NCBI RefSeq assembly: GCF_033723955.1
Contig: NZ_CP137555.1
Coordinates: forward strand, 2,782,001-2,846,000
Origin: Microbulbifer pacificus
Lineage (GTDB): Bacteria > Pseudomonadota > Gammaproteobacteria > Pseudomonadales > Cellvibrionaceae
Length of the DNA: 64,000 nt
Direction: 5' to 3'
Below the pieces are notes generated by a model. That model did no database searches. It was not told the origin of the DNA and was given only the letters and a program-made list of their open reading frames with translations. Made by a program: the position numbers and the translations under genes. This document shows, in pieces, positions 1 to 9,474 of the stretch (the stretch's first letter is position 1; each line of letters starts with the position of its first letter).

Positions 1-40
1 TGTGGCGCAAGGTTTTATGGTGCATGGAAACCCCCGTACC

Positions 41-1378
41 TCACTCTTCCGCGGCGCGCGGATCTTCTTCGTCACCAGAGTCCAAATCGGCGCTGACATC
101 GGTGGGCGTATCGCCATCCATACTGTCGCGTCCGTAAATGTCCGGGCGGAAATTCAGTAGCCCCTCTTCATCAACCCACGCGGTCCAGTAGGCGATATGT
201 ACCGGTATTGGCCGCTCGAGGGTAACCGCACGGGTGCGGGTGCCGCTGGTATAGCGGGTCAGGCGTTCGTCGTTCCACTTACCCGGTTTCGAGGTCTGGC
301 TGGCGAGGACGATCTGCGCCAGTTCCAGCGGTTTTTCCAGGCGCACGCAGCCGTGGCTGAAGGCGCGCTGGCTGCGGCCAAACAGCTCTTTTCTCTGGGT
401 ATCGTGCAGGAAGATCGCCTGCTGGTTGGGGATGATGAATTTGAAGCGCCCGAGGGCATTGCCTTCACCGCCGCGCTGTTGCAGCGTCACGCCGCCGAGG
501 CGCAGGGCACGCAGATTGCCGCCGCTGAAGGGGACAGATTTACCGCGGTTGTTCACCAGCCGGTAGCCACCGGCACTGAGATTGGCGCTGCCCTTTGGCA
601 ACAGCTCGCGCACCGCGATATTGCGTGGCACCGTCCAGGTGGGATTGAACACCACTTGGGTCATACGGGTGCTGAGTTGTGGTGTCGGATGCTTCGCCTG
701 CCCAACCACCACGCGCATGCGGTACTGCTCCTGTTCTCCCTCCATCAGGCGCAGGGTGTATTCGGGAATGTTGACCAGAATGTAGCGGGGACCGAGGTCC
801 TTTGGCATCCTCTGCCAGCGCCGCAGGTTGGCTTCCAGTGTGGCGAGGCGGCGCGCCGGTGGCGTGTTCAGATACTCGCGGGTGGTGCGGTCGACAATGC
901 CGTCGGCGCGCAGTCCATGCCGGCGCTGGAATCGCTCAACCGCTTGGCGCACCTTGCTGTCGAAGAGTTCTGCGTTCGATTTGTCCTTTTTTTCCCCGGT
1001 CGTTTTGTCTGCGGAAAGTGCGGCACGCGCCATGTCATCCCCCAGTGACAGGTCGCCGTACTGCATGAGCAGGCCGCGCAATACCTTGACCCGGGCGTCG
1101 CGCGCGCCGGGGGCCAGAGTCTGTCCTTCCGGCAGCGGTTGCCACTGATCCCCCTCGCTGAGGGCGCGGTAGCGGGCAAGCTCTTCACGCATCAGCGCGT
1201 ACTGGCGCCCATAGGGGGTAAAGGGGCTATAGGAATTGAGAGGGGTTTCAGTGGTGTCGGCAGTGGGGGATGGTTGTGGCGTCGCCGCTCCCGCTGACTG
1301 ATCGGCCAGCGCCTCTGCGGTGAGCGACAGGATCACGACCGCGCTGAAACCCAGCGGAATTCCCAGCTTGTTACCCAT
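41..1378 (-). CDS. L,D-transpeptidase, YkuD family, exported
   Basis: This protein is predicted to form or edit 3-3 (L,D) peptide cross-links in peptidoglycan in the periplasm. An N-terminal signal peptide covers about residues 1-26. A peptidoglycan-binding repeat follows near 140-175 (VERFQRRHGLRADG), then a YkuD catalytic domain from about 194 to 365 with the signature SHGCVR near residue 342, whose Cys is the nucleophile in this family. The ATG at 1378 is preferred over an upstream in-frame ATG at 1549 because it starts the signal peptide and has AGGGG just upstream. It lies downstream of a longer paralogue in the same direction. The two may act redundantly or at different growth stages. 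It lacks a clear LdtD-type scaffold domain. Confidence 0.9.
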   Translation of the reverse strand: MGNKLGIPLGFSAVVILSLTAEALADQSAGAATPQPSPTADTTETPLNSYSPFTPYGRQYALMREELARYRALSEGDQWQPLPEGQTLAPGARDARVKVLRGLLMQYGDLSLGDDMARAALSADKTTGEKKDKSNAELFDSKVRQAVERFQRRHGLRADGIVDRTTREYLNTPPARRLATLEANLRRWQRMPKDLGPRYILVNIPEYTLRLMEGEQEQYRMRVVVGQAKHPTPQLSTRMTQVVFNPTWTVPRNIAVRELLPKGSANLSAGGYRLVNNRGKSVPFSGGNLRALRLGGVTLQQRGGEGNALGRFKFIIPNQQAIFLHDTQRKELFGRSQRAFSHGCVRLEKPLELAQIVLASQTSKPGKWNDERLTRYTSGTRTRAVTLERPIPVHIAYWTAWVDEEGLLNFRPDIYGRDSMDGDTPTDVSADLDSGDEEDPRAAEE

Positions 1379-1528
1379 CTCTGACCCCTGATCTGCCAAT
1401 GACAAATACCAACATTCCGCAAGCTCGCTGTGGGCGAAGCCTGTGTTTCTAATTGGTAACTTGTGACCGGATTGGCACCAAATAAGATTGGGGTATGCGC
1501 GGAGGGGCGTTCGGGTGTTTTCGGAATA

Positions 1529-1557
1529 ACTGCCGGGTGGTTCCTCCACCCGGCAGT
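1529..1557 (-). terminator. Perfect 12-bp stem-loop between two L,D-transpeptidase genes
   Basis: ACTGCCGGGTGG and its exact complement flank a 5-base loop, downstream of the longer L,D-transpeptidase gene and upstream of the shorter one. There is no real T-run, so it may be a weak terminator, an mRNA-stabilising hairpin, or a processing site separating the two transcripts. Confidence 0.5.
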
Positions 1558-1606
1558 GCGGTGGGGCAGTGAGAGTAGTGGGGTTAGCGGGCGACTGGAC
1601 TCGCGA

Positions 1607-3547
1607 TCAGTCGAACTGGTTGGCGGCGAGTCCGTCCTTGCCGTAGATGTCTGGGCGGAAGTTCATGCGTCCCTGGCCATCTACCCAGGCGGTCCAGTAG
1701 GTGACATAGACCTTCACGTTCTGGCTCATATTCACCTCGGTGGTTTCATCGCCGGTGGTCAGCTGTTCGATGCGGTAGCGGCTCCAGTCGCCGGGTTCAT
1801 CCCGCAACAGTATCTCGGCCAGCTGGCGGGGTTTCGCCAGGCGCACACAGCCGTGGCTGTAGTCGCGGTCGGTGAGCCCAAAAAGACTCTTGGCGCGGGT
1901 GTCGTGCAGGTAGATGTCCTCCGAGTTGGGGATCTCGAATTTCACCCGACCGAGGATGTTCTGCTCGCCGCCCTTCTGGCGCATCAGGAAGCCACCGGCG
2001 GCCGCGGATTTCAGGTTCTGGGAAGTCAGAGGCAGATAGTCGCCACTGCCGTTCACCACCCGGTATCCCATGTTTTCCATCCCCGTGGGGTTGGCGCGGG
2101 CCTTGGGCAGGATCTCGTTCACCAGAATACTGCGGGGCACGGTCCATGTGGGGTTGAACACCACACGGGCGACGCGGGTGCTGATCTCCGGGGTCTGGTG
2201 CACCTTCTTGCCCACCACCACATTCATCGACAGTTTTACCCGATCCTGCTCCACATAGTTGAGGGTGTAGCCGGGCACGTTCACCTGGATGAAGCGGTTG
2301 CCGAGATCCGCGGGCAGCTGTTCGCGGCGGCGGATATTGGTCTCGATAATGTGGGCGCGCGCGGACGGAGAGATATTCATGCGATCCCGGGTCTGCTTGC
2401 CCACGATGCCGTCGGGCTTGAGGCCGTGGCGGACCTGGAAGCGCACCACCGCTTCGTGCAGCCGCTGGTCAAACTTGTTGCTGCCGTAATCACCGCCGTA
2501 GCCGTAATAGTCGCCGTACAGGCTCAACATATTGCGCAGGTGGATGACGTTCGCGTGCTTGGCGCCGAGGGTCATCGCAGGGCCCGCGGGAATCGGACGC
2601 CACTGGCCGCTGTTGGCCATGTCACGGTAGCGTGCCAGCTGCTCACGCAGCGCCTGGGCGTCGCCGCCAAACGGGGTGTTTTCCTCGATCAGCAAACCTT
2701 CGCCATGGGCGGGCGCGAGGCCCGAGCCCTCATCCTGCAGGCTGCGAAAATTGGGCATCACCCGCGGGTAACTCTGCGGGTAGGCACGGGTGGAATAGCG
2801 CGGCGCATAGCTGCCACCGTAGCTGGAACCGCGGCTGTAGGTGTTGCCCTGGGTGGTATAGCGGGAGCGGTCGATGGTCTGCGCGTTCGGGGTTTCACGG
2901 TTGTAGCCGCGGAAGTACTGGCGCCCACTATCGTTGGCCGCGTAGAGAGATTGCTCCTGTGGATAACTGCGGGCACTGGCCATCTGGAACCCGCCCTCGG
3001 TGAGGTTTACCGGGGTGATGTCGCGGCCGCGCAGACGCGGATGGTTTTTCGGGCCATCCGGATTGAGCTTGTCCAGCTGGGTATCCTGGGCGTAGGAAAT
3101 GAACGCATCGGTGAGCAGTACGTCCAGCACTGCGGCCATCTGCAGGCGCTGCGGGGTGTCGCGCAGGGTACGGTCGAAGTATCCCAGGTGATAGCGGTAA
3201 TCCACCATGCTGCTGTTGCCGGAACTGGAAGCGGTGAGCTGCTTGAGCAGGTCGTTGGCGGTATCGCTCAGGTTGTAGTTGTCGAACCACAGCAGCCGGT
3301 AATCGGTACGGCGGTATATGCGGCGCACCGCTACCGGGTTGAAGATCGGGTCCTGGGCAGGCCATGCGTCGGGGTTGTCTTCCAGCCAGTTGACGAGATG
3401 CGGGCGCACGGCATTTTCCGGTAGTACCGGTACCGTTTGTGTATTGGCATTGAAGGCATAGTAGAGCGCAAATGCGCAGAGGCCGCCGAGGAAAATGGCC
3501 GGCAGCGGGGATTTGCGTTTACGTCGCTCTGGAATGAAATATGACAT
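1607..3547 (-). CDS. L,D-transpeptidase, LdtD/YcbB-like, membrane-anchored
   Basis: A 646-residue L,D-transpeptidase of the LdtD (YcbB) type, predicted to make 3-3 peptidoglycan cross-links. A basic N-terminus and one membrane segment (about 14-33) anchor it in the inner membrane with the rest periplasmic. A scaffold domain covers about 50-190 (YRRTDYRLLWFD), a peptidoglycan-binding repeat lies near 360-395, and the YkuD domain spans about 420-590 with HDTR and SHGCVRL near 565. Between scaffold and PG-binding domain is a Tyr/Ser/Gly/Arg-rich low-complexity stretch at about 226-262, which may be a flexible linker. It heads the gene pair with the shorter transpeptidase. Confidence 0.92.
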   Translation of the reverse strand: MSYFIPERRKRKSPLPAIFLGGLCAFALYYAFNANTQTVPVLPENAVRPHLVNWLEDNPDAWPAQDPIFNPVAVRRIYRRTDYRLLWFDNYNLSDTANDLLKQLTASSSGNSSMVDYRYHLGYFDRTLRDTPQRLQMAAVLDVLLTDAFISYAQDTQLDKLNPDGPKNHPRLRGRDITPVNLTEGGFQMASARSYPQEQSLYAANDSGRQYFRGYNRETPNAQTIDRSRYTTQGNTYSRGSSYGGSYAPRYSTRAYPQSYPRVMPNFRSLQDEGSGLAPAHGEGLLIEENTPFGGDAQALREQLARYRDMANSGQWRPIPAGPAMTLGAKHANVIHLRNMLSLYGDYYGYGGDYGSNKFDQRLHEAVVRFQVRHGLKPDGIVGKQTRDRMNISPSARAHIIETNIRRREQLPADLGNRFIQVNVPGYTLNYVEQDRVKLSMNVVVGKKVHQTPEISTRVARVVFNPTWTVPRSILVNEILPKARANPTGMENMGYRVVNGSGDYLPLTSQNLKSAAAGGFLMRQKGGEQNILGRVKFEIPNSEDIYLHDTRAKSLFGLTDRDYSHGCVRLAKPRQLAEILLRDEPGDWSRYRIEQLTTGDETTEVNMSQNVKVYVTYWTAWVDGQGRMNFRPDIYGKDGLAANQFD

Positions 3548-3815
3548 GGTACCTCAGCGATACTGCAGGGCGCCGGTTTACAGTGCGGAAGCCGGGGCCC
3601 GATCGTTCATACCTTCCCAACCTTCGGCGCGCCTCTCCGAAACCCCGACGGCAAAATCACCATCGACGGCGCACCTAAGTCGAGCATCCCGCGCGACCTT
3701 CCTTTGTTATAGGCGGATTTCGAGCGCGCATTGCGCGTTTCTCAACATCCGCCTGCCTGTGAAATTAAGTATGGCAACAAATGCGAAATTTGCTTGGCGC
3801 GAACTTCACTTCACA

Positions 3816-4679
3816 TTAGCTGGGCAGGGAGGTTGTAGAGGTGAATGGCGACGGCGATGAGGGCGGCAGATGGAAATAGCGGGGTGCGCCGCTGACCCGC
3901 CCGTCGGTATAACTCTGTTCCCACAGCTGCACGGCGCCCTGGTTGTCCACCGTCACCAGGGTACTGGCGCGGGTGCCATAGCCGCCGCTAATGACCGGGC
4001 GGTGGTGGGTATTCAAGTCGTCCGCTTCCACACGCACGAAAATGGAGGAAAGTGCGGATTCCATCGCTGTACCCACGCCTGTATCCGGCAGTTGTGACTG
4101 AGGTGCGCGTTCGGAGTCAGCGAGCAGTGCCAGCGACAGCGTGACAAAGCTTTGCGCGTTCACTGGGTTGGGAAGGCCCGCAACCAGGGTTGCCAGTGAT
4201 TCACAGCCCCGGGTTACTTTGGGCCAGGGATCGTCTGGTGCGCCGTTGGAGATGCCATGGAAGCCGGTGGTGATCGCAAAGGGGCGGTGGCGGTTGCCGG
4301 CACATACCAGTGGCTGCTCTGCTAGCGGGTCGAACAGCAGCGCGTTGAAGCCTCGATAGCGCTGGCCGGGCAGGGCGTTCGCATAGGCGCTCGGGTAGCG
4401 ATTGCCGGCAAGAAAACCGGTGGGGATTTCTCCGCGGGAGAGGACATCCGGGGGCTCGGGCATGCCCGGTTCGCGGATATTGGTCACGGCCGCGACCCGC
4501 CCCCCGGGCGCAACGCCCAACCACGTGCCCCCGGCCTCCAGGTCCCGTCCGGCGACGATGCCGCCCTGTTCCCACGGGTGTGCGGGTGCGGTGGGGCGGT
4601 GGTAGAACTCGTCGCGGTTGGCCAGCAATAGCAGCGGGTATTGGGGGTGCTGGCGGTAAGCAATCAACAGCAGGCACAT
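3816..4679 (-). CDS. NRDE family protein (TANGO2-like)
   Basis: This 287-residue protein begins with the family signature: MCLLLIAY and then [13 protein letters not shown], containing the Asn-Arg-Asp-Glu that names the family. The second residue, Cys2, is conserved and could be exposed as an N-terminal nucleophile after Met removal; that is inference from the fold class. The biochemical role of bacterial members is not established. It is divergent from lgt, with its ATG only about 74 bases from the lgt start, so the two promoters must overlap. No signal peptide is visible. Confidence 0.88.
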   Translation of the reverse strand: MCLLLIAYRQHPQYPLLLLANRDEFYHRPTAPAHPWEQGGIVAGRDLEAGGTWLGVAPGGRVAAVTNIREPGMPEPPDVLSRGEIPTGFLAGNRYPSAYANALPGQRYRGFNALLFDPLAEQPLVCAGNRHRPFAITTGFHGISNGAPDDPWPKVTRGCESLATLVAGLPNPVNAQSFVTLSLALLADSERAPQSQLPDTGVGTAMESALSSIFVRVEADDLNTHHRPVISGGYGTRASTLVTVDNQGAVQLWEQSYTDGRVSGAPRYFHLPPSSPSPFTSTTSLPS

Positions 4680-4752
4680 GGCAGTTCGTATTCGTCAATT
4701 TGTCATCGTAAGTGCCATAATAACGCCCACTTTGAACAACTGTGGTTTGAGC

Positions 4753-5607
4753 ATGCTGACTTACCCCGAGATCAACCCCGTTGCCCTGGCCATTGGGCCG
4801 CTCAAGATCCACTGGTACGGCCTGATGTATCTGGCGGGGTTCGCCGCTGCCTGGTGGCTGGCCATGCGCAGGGCCGCCAAGCCCTGGTCGCCGGTGATCA
4901 AGTCCGAAGTGGAAGACCTGATCCTGTTCTGCGCCATCGGTGTGGTGGTGGGCGGCCGGCTCGGTTACATGTTCTTCTACAACTTCCATGAACTGATCGC
5001 GCACCCTCTCAGTCTGTTCAAGGTGTGGGAAGGAGGCATGAGTTTCCACGGTGGCCTGATTGGCGTGATGGTGGCGGCTACCCTCTACGCGCGCAAGATC
5101 GGCACTACCTTCCCCTCCCTGATCGACTTTGTCGCGCCGCTGGTCCCAATCGGCCTCGGCCTCGGGCGTATCGGCAACTTTATCGGCCAGGAATTGTGGG
5201 GCCGCGAGACCGATGTGCCCTGGGGCATGGTGTTCCCCCGCGATCCCGCGCAGCTGGTGCGCCACCCATCCCAGCTGTACCAAGCCTTCCTCGAGGGGCT
5301 GGTGCTGTTTTTGGTGCTGTGGATCTTCTCCAGCAAGCCGCGCCCGCGCCTGGCGGTCGGCGGTATGTTCATCCTGTTTTACGGTATCTTCCGCTTCCTG
5401 GTGGAATTTGTGCGCCAGCCGGATGTGGGCATCCCGGTGATGTTCGGCTGGCTGACCCGCGGCCAGTTGCTGAGCCTGCCAATGATCGCCGCCGGCATCA
5501 TTATTCTGGTTTGGAGCTACCGCACTCAGCCGCTGCCCGAGGGGCGTGGTCAGGGTGAGGAGGCAGATAGCGGTACCGTCGAGCCCCAAAAAGGTGCAGG
5601 CAAGTAG
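4753..5607 (+). CDS. lgt: Prolipoprotein diacylglyceryl transferase Lgt
   Basis: Lgt transfers the diacylglyceryl group from phosphatidylglycerol to the lipobox cysteine of prolipoproteins in the inner membrane. Family signatures are clear: [22 protein letters not shown] and RHPSQLYQA, within about seven hydrophobic segments. The start at 4753 (MLTYPEINP) gives 284 residues and matches the family; an upstream in-frame ATG at 4678 would overlap the divergent gene and adds an atypical tail. The gene is followed by thyA and folA. Its TAG stop is followed in frame by a Lys/Ala-rich coding stretch to a TAA at 5647-5649, so the C-terminal tail may have been shortened by a recent amber mutation. Confidence 0.96.
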   Translation: MLTYPEINPVALAIGPLKIHWYGLMYLAGFAAAWWLAMRRAAKPWSPVIKSEVEDLILFCAIGVVVGGRLGYMFFYNFHELIAHPLSLFKVWEGGMSFHGGLIGVMVAATLYARKIGTTFPSLIDFVAPLVPIGLGLGRIGNFIGQELWGRETDVPWGMVFPRDPAQLVRHPSQLYQAFLEGLVLFLVLWIFSSKPRPRLAVGGMFILFYGIFRFLVEFVRQPDVGIPVMFGWLTRGQLLSLPMIAAGIIILVWSYRTQPLPEGRGQGEEADSGTVEPQKGAGK

Positions 5608-5689
5608 AAGAAGGGCGACGCCAAACTGAAAAAGAGCGCCGCCAAGTAAACCGGATCCAGAATACCGATATACAAGAACACCTATATAG

Positions 5690-6523
5690 ATGAAGCAATA
5701 TCTCGACCTGATGCGCCACGTGCGCGACAACGGCACCCTCAAGAGTGATCGCACTGGCACCGGCACCCGTAGCGTGTTCGGCTACCAGATGCGCTTTGAC
5801 CTGTCTGAGGGCTTCCCGCTGATCACCACCAAGAAGTGCCACCTGCGCTCCATCATCCACGAGCTGCTGTGGTTCCTGCAGGGTGATACCAATATCGGTT
5901 ACCTGAAAGACAACGGTGTGCGGATCTGGGACGAGTGGGCCACCGAAGATGGTGAACTCGGCCCGGTCTACGGCTACCAGTGGCGCTCCTGGCCCACCGC
6001 CGACGGCCGTCACATCGACCAGATCAAGGAACTGGTGCAGCAGCTCAAGACCCGTCCGGATTCCCGCCGCCTGATCGTCAGCGCCTGGAATCCGGCGGAT
6101 CTGCCGGATGAAGGTGTGTCCCCGAGCGACAATGCCCGCGCCGGAAAAATGGCGTTGGCGCCCTGTCATGCCCTGTTCCAGTTCTACGTGGCCGATGGCA
6201 AGCTGTCCTGCCAGTTGTACCAGCGCAGCGCGGATATCTTCCTCGGTGTGCCCTTCAATATTGCGTCCTACAGCCTGCTCACGCTGATGCTGGCGCAGGT
6301 GTGTGGTCTCGAGCCCGGGGACTTTGTGCACACTTTTGGTGATGCCCATCTCTACTCCAATCACGCGGAGCAGGTGGAGGAGCAGTTGTCCCGCCAGCCC
6401 CTGCCACTGCCGCGAATGGTGCTGAACCCGGAAGTGAAAGACCTGTTCGCGTTCCGTTTTGAGGACTTTGAGCTGCGCGGCTACGAGGCCTATCCGCACA
6501 TCCCCGCGCCGGTGGCAGTGTAA
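5690..6523 (+). CDS. thyA: Thymidylate synthase
   Basis: ThyA methylates dUMP to dTMP using methylene-tetrahydrofolate, giving dihydrofolate. The 277-residue product has the folate/dUMP-binding signatures GTGTRSVFG and [11 protein letters not shown], the nucleophile Cys159 in [10 protein letters not shown], and [15 protein letters not shown]. It is about a dozen residues longer than the E. coli enzyme because of an insertion around [16 protein letters not shown]. Its stop codon overlaps the folA start by one base (TAATG), so the two are translationally coupled; folA regenerates the tetrahydrofolate that ThyA uses up. No strong ribosome binding site precedes the ATG. Confidence 0.97.
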   Translation: MKQYLDLMRHVRDNGTLKSDRTGTGTRSVFGYQMRFDLSEGFPLITTKKCHLRSIIHELLWFLQGDTNIGYLKDNGVRIWDEWATEDGELGPVYGYQWRSWPTADGRHIDQIKELVQQLKTRPDSRRLIVSAWNPADLPDEGVSPSDNARAGKMALAPCHALFQFYVADGKLSCQLYQRSADIFLGVPFNIASYSLLTLMLAQVCGLEPGDFVHTFGDAHLYSNHAEQVEEQLSRQPLPLPRMVLNPEVKDLFAFRFEDFELRGYEAYPHIPAPVAV

Positions 6524-7041
6524 TGGTGGGGCAGCAGGCGCCACTGGCAATGATCGTCGCCATGGCAAGCAACCGCGCTATCGGTCGTGAAAACACTCTG
6601 CCCTGGCGGATTTCCGGGGACCTGCAGTTTTTCAAGCGCACCACCCTCGGCAAACCGGTGGTCATGGGGCGCAAGACCTTTGAATCCATCGGTCGCCCGC
6701 TGCCCGGGCGCCAGAACATCGTCATCACCCGCAATTCCGCATGGAGCGCAGAGGGCGTGACCGTCGCCGCATCTCTGGAGCAGGCGCTGGAGCTGGCGCA
6801 GCAGGTGGCGGCGCGCGACGGTGCTGAGGAGGTTATGGTAATCGGCGGGGCGGAGATCTACCGCCAGGCGATGCCGCTGGCACGGCGTTTGTATGTCACG
6901 GAAGTGGATGCGGAGGTGGACGGAGACGCCTTCTTTCCGGTACTGGATAAAACCTGGCAGGAGTCCGGGCGGGATTGTTACCCGGCTTCGGAAAAGGATG
7001 AATACAACTACTGCTTAGTCCAGTACGACAGGTTTATTTAA
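6523..7041 (+). CDS. folA: Dihydrofolate reductase
   Basis: A 172-residue NADPH-dependent dihydrofolate reductase that regenerates tetrahydrofolate after the ThyA reaction. Visible signatures are IVAMASNRAIGRENTLPW, the active-site acid in SGDLQFFK, KPVVMGRKTFESIGRPLPGR and VIGGAEIYRQAMP. Length is normal for the chromosomal FolA family. It overlaps the thyA stop by one base and is the last gene of the lgt-thyA-folA group; a hairpin follows. Confidence 0.97.
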   Translation: MVGQQAPLAMIVAMASNRAIGRENTLPWRISGDLQFFKRTTLGKPVVMGRKTFESIGRPLPGRQNIVITRNSAWSAEGVTVAASLEQALELAQQVAARDGAEEVMVIGGAEIYRQAMPLARRLYVTEVDAEVDGDAFFPVLDKTWQESGRDCYPASEKDEYNYCLVQYDRFI

Positions 7042-7050
7042 AAACAAATT

Positions 7051-7083
7051 GACCAAATTTTGCCCTCTCGGGTAGATTTGGTC
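7051..7083 (+). terminator. Hairpin after folA
   Basis: GACCAAAT and ATTTGGTC form an 8-bp stem, with a smaller CCC/GGG stem inside it, ten bases after the folA stop. No T-run follows, so termination here is possible but not assured. Confidence 0.4.
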
Positions 7084-7185
7084 GATTGTTGCACAGCGTA
7101 TCCCGCCGCAAATGTGTGCATGAAACCCGAGGGTGTTACCAAGGTGTTACCCAGCTACACAGCTGCGGCGGAGCAGTCAATCGGC

Positions 7186-7215
7186 ATTTGAATAATCAAA
7201 TCGGCTGTTTACAAT
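7186..7215 (+). promoter_or_regulatory. Candidate promoter with overlapping palindrome before the TonB operon
   Basis: TTGAAT (7188-7193) and TACAAT (7210-7215) are spaced by 16 bases, a plausible sigma-70 promoter about 100 bases before the DUF3450 gene. The -35 element lies inside the inverted repeat ATTTGA-ATAA-TCAAAT (7186-7201), which would suit a dimeric repressor. It does not match the Fur consensus well. Inference from sequence only. Confidence 0.4.
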
Positions 7216-7313
7216 GTGCGGCTCTTAGCTGTCTTCAAGCCAAAATTTACCGCGTTGTGGCAGCTAATTCATCGCGACCATGTTGTGAAATATCGAACCC
7301 ACTGGGGGGTCTA

Positions 7314-8096
7314 ATGAAAACCAAGCGATTCATGGCTGTGGCGCTGACCACTGCGCTGTCTGCCGGCGCACTGTACGGTAGCGTAGCCACTGCGGATACT
7401 CTCGATACCGTTCTGAAGGTCGGTGAGCAGAAAACTGCTGCCGCAACTGCATCTCAAAAGCGCATCGACAAGATCGCTCAGGAAACCTCTGACCTGCTGC
7501 AGCAGTTCAAGGTAGTGAACAAAGAGATCGACGGTCTGCGCGTGTACAACCGTCAGCTCGAAAAGCAGCTGGCCAACCAGCTGAGCGTGATCAAGGATCT
7601 GGACGAGTCCATCGACCAGGTAACCGTGATCGAGCGTCAGATCCAGCCCCTGATCCTGCGTATGCTGGACGGCCTGGAGCAGTTCATCGAACTGGATGCC
7701 CCCTTCAAACTGGCCGAGCGTAAGGCCAACCTCGAAGGCGTGAAGAACAATATGGACCGTTCCGATATCACTGTAGCGGAGAAATTCCGTCAGGTGCTGG
7801 AACTGTACAACTTCGAAGCCGAATACGCGCGTAAGATCGACACCTACAACGACACCCTGAACGTCAATGGTCAGGATCGTGAAGTTAGCGTGCTTCAGGT
7901 CGGCCGTATCGCACTGGTAGCTCAGACCACCGACTCCAAAATCTCCCTGGCTTACGACAAAGCTCAGAAAGCATGGGTTGAGATCGACGCTGGCGAATAC
8001 CGTCGCGCCATCCTGCAGGGTCTGAAAATCGCCAAGAAACAGGCTACCACCGACATCATGACTATGCCGATTCCGGCTCCGGAGGCTGCGCAATGA
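7314..8096 (+). CDS. DUF3450 family periplasmic protein of a TonB2-type system
   Basis: This 260-residue protein has a signal peptide (about 1-27, ending near SVATAD) and then a long coiled-coil-prone region at about 40-110, typical of DUF3450. The first gene of the Vibrio TonB2-type operons encodes this family, and the same order is found here, so a periplasmic helper role in energy transduction to outer-membrane receptors is likely. The ATG at 7314 follows a G-rich ribosome binding site; in-frame codons further upstream would displace the signal peptide. Its stop overlaps the next gene's start (ATGA). Confidence 0.9.
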   Translation: MKTKRFMAVALTTALSAGALYGSVATADTLDTVLKVGEQKTAAATASQKRIDKIAQETSDLLQQFKVVNKEIDGLRVYNRQLEKQLANQLSVIKDLDESIDQVTVIERQIQPLILRMLDGLEQFIELDAPFKLAERKANLEGVKNNMDRSDITVAEKFRQVLELYNFEAEYARKIDTYNDTLNVNGQDREVSVLQVGRIALVAQTTDSKISLAYDKAQKAWVEIDAGEYRRAILQGLKIAKKQATTDIMTMPIPAPEAAQ

Positions 8097-9460
8097 AAAC
8101 CATCGCCAAACGCGTATTGGCTGTAGCTGCCGCTGGCCTGATCAGCGTTTCCGCTGTAGCCCAAGACAAAGCTACCGACCTGGACCAGCTGCTGAAGATG
8201 GTTCAGAGCTCCAAGATCGCTGAATCCGCCGAGCACAAAAAGCGTGAAGACGACTTCCGTCGTCAAAAGGCCAACCAGGCCGGCCTTCTGAGCCAGGCTG
8301 AAAACACCCGTACTTCCGAAGAAGCCCGCTCTGCGGCGCTGGAGAAGAAGTACGAAGAACAGGAACTGCTGGTTCAGCAGAAGCGTCAGCAGCTGGACGA
8401 GCGTCTCGGCTCTCTGAAAGAGCTGTTCGGTCACCTGACCTCTACCGCTGGCGACCTGCGCGCCAACCTGGACACCTCTCTGGTATCCGCCCAGTACCCG
8501 GGCCGCGCCGAGTTCCTCGATCAGCTGATCGACAAAATGAACTCCGCGACCAAGCTGCCGACCATCCAGGAAATCGAGCGTCTGTGGTACGAACTGCAGC
8601 GTGAAACCGTGGAATCCGGCAAAGTTGTTAAGTTCAACGGTACTGTGATCAAGCCCGATGGCGAGCAGACCGAGCAGGAAGTTGTACGTGTTGGTAACTT
8701 CAACCTGGTTTCCAACGGCAAATACCTGGAAATGAACGACAACCTGAAAATGGCCGAGCTGATCCGTCAGCCCGACGGCAAGTACCTGAGCATGGCTGCT
8801 GACCTGCAGTCTGCTACCAGTGGCTTCAGCCCCTTCGGCGTTGACCCGACTGGTCCTACCGGCGGTTCTTACCTGAAAGCCATGATCGCCAGCCCGAGCA
8901 TCATCGAGCGTTGGCACCAGGGTGGCATCGTAGGCTACATCATCAGCGCGGTTGGTGTTGTTGCTCTGCTGCTGGCCATCTGGCGTCTGCTGGTGCTGTC
9001 TGGTGTGAACTCCAAAGTGAACGCCCAGCTGCGCTCTTCCACTCCGAACACCAACAACCCGCTGGGTCGTGTTCTGGCCGTGGCCGAAGAGAACAAAGGT
9101 GTAGACGGCGAGACCCTGGAACTGAAGATGGAAGAAGCGGTGCTGAAAGAGCGTCCGGCCATCGAATCCGGTCTGAACCTGCTGAAGATCATCGCCATGG
9201 TAGCCCCGCTGCTGGGTCTGCTGGGTACCGTTACCGGTATGATCATCACCTTCCAGGCGATCACCATCTTCGGCGCGGGCGATCCCAAGGCAATGGCCGG
9301 CGGTATCTCCTCTGCACTGGTAACTACCGTTCTGGGTCTGGTCGTGGCTATCCCGACTGTACTGCTGCACACCATCGTTAATGGCCGTGCCAAGCGTATC
9401 CTGCACATTCTGGACGAGCAGAGTGCCGGTATCGTTGCAGAAAACGCTGAGCGTAAATAA
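8093..9460 (+). CDS. ttpC: TtpC-like MotA/TolQ/ExbB-family protein with periplasmic coiled-coil domain
   Basis: A 455-residue long-form ExbB relative. It has a signal peptide (about 1-23), a periplasmic domain rich in charged heptads (about 25-130), then a membrane segment near 280-302 and the MotA/TolQ/ExbB proton-channel domain at about 320-440 (IIAMVAPLLGLLGTVTGMI, GGISSALVTTVLGLVVAIP). This architecture and position match TtpC of the Vibrio TonB2 system, an extra component needed there with ExbB2, ExbD2 and TonB2. It overlaps the DUF3450 gene by four bases and precedes exbB by 14. Confidence 0.9.
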   Translation: MKTIAKRVLAVAAAGLISVSAVAQDKATDLDQLLKMVQSSKIAESAEHKKREDDFRRQKANQAGLLSQAENTRTSEEARSAALEKKYEEQELLVQQKRQQLDERLGSLKELFGHLTSTAGDLRANLDTSLVSAQYPGRAEFLDQLIDKMNSATKLPTIQEIERLWYELQRETVESGKVVKFNGTVIKPDGEQTEQEVVRVGNFNLVSNGKYLEMNDNLKMAELIRQPDGKYLSMAADLQSATSGFSPFGVDPTGPTGGSYLKAMIASPSIIERWHQGGIVGYIISAVGVVALLLAIWRLLVLSGVNSKVNAQLRSSTPNTNNPLGRVLAVAEENKGVDGETLELKMEEAVLKERPAIESGLNLLKIIAMVAPLLGLLGTVTGMIITFQAITIFGAGDPKAMAGGISSALVTTVLGLVVAIPTVLLHTIVNGRAKRILHILDEQSAGIVAENAERK

Positions 9461-9474
9461 GAGGAGGCGGCAAC

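Noticed and set aside
1463..3424. A 653-codon open frame on the plus strand
   Set aside because: It lies opposite the LdtD-like gene and is a shadow of high-GC codon use; its translation is His/Val/Gly-rich with no domain.
4201..5766. A 521-codon open frame on the minus strand
   Set aside because: It covers lgt in antisense and the NRDE gene in another frame; both real genes have clear family motifs.
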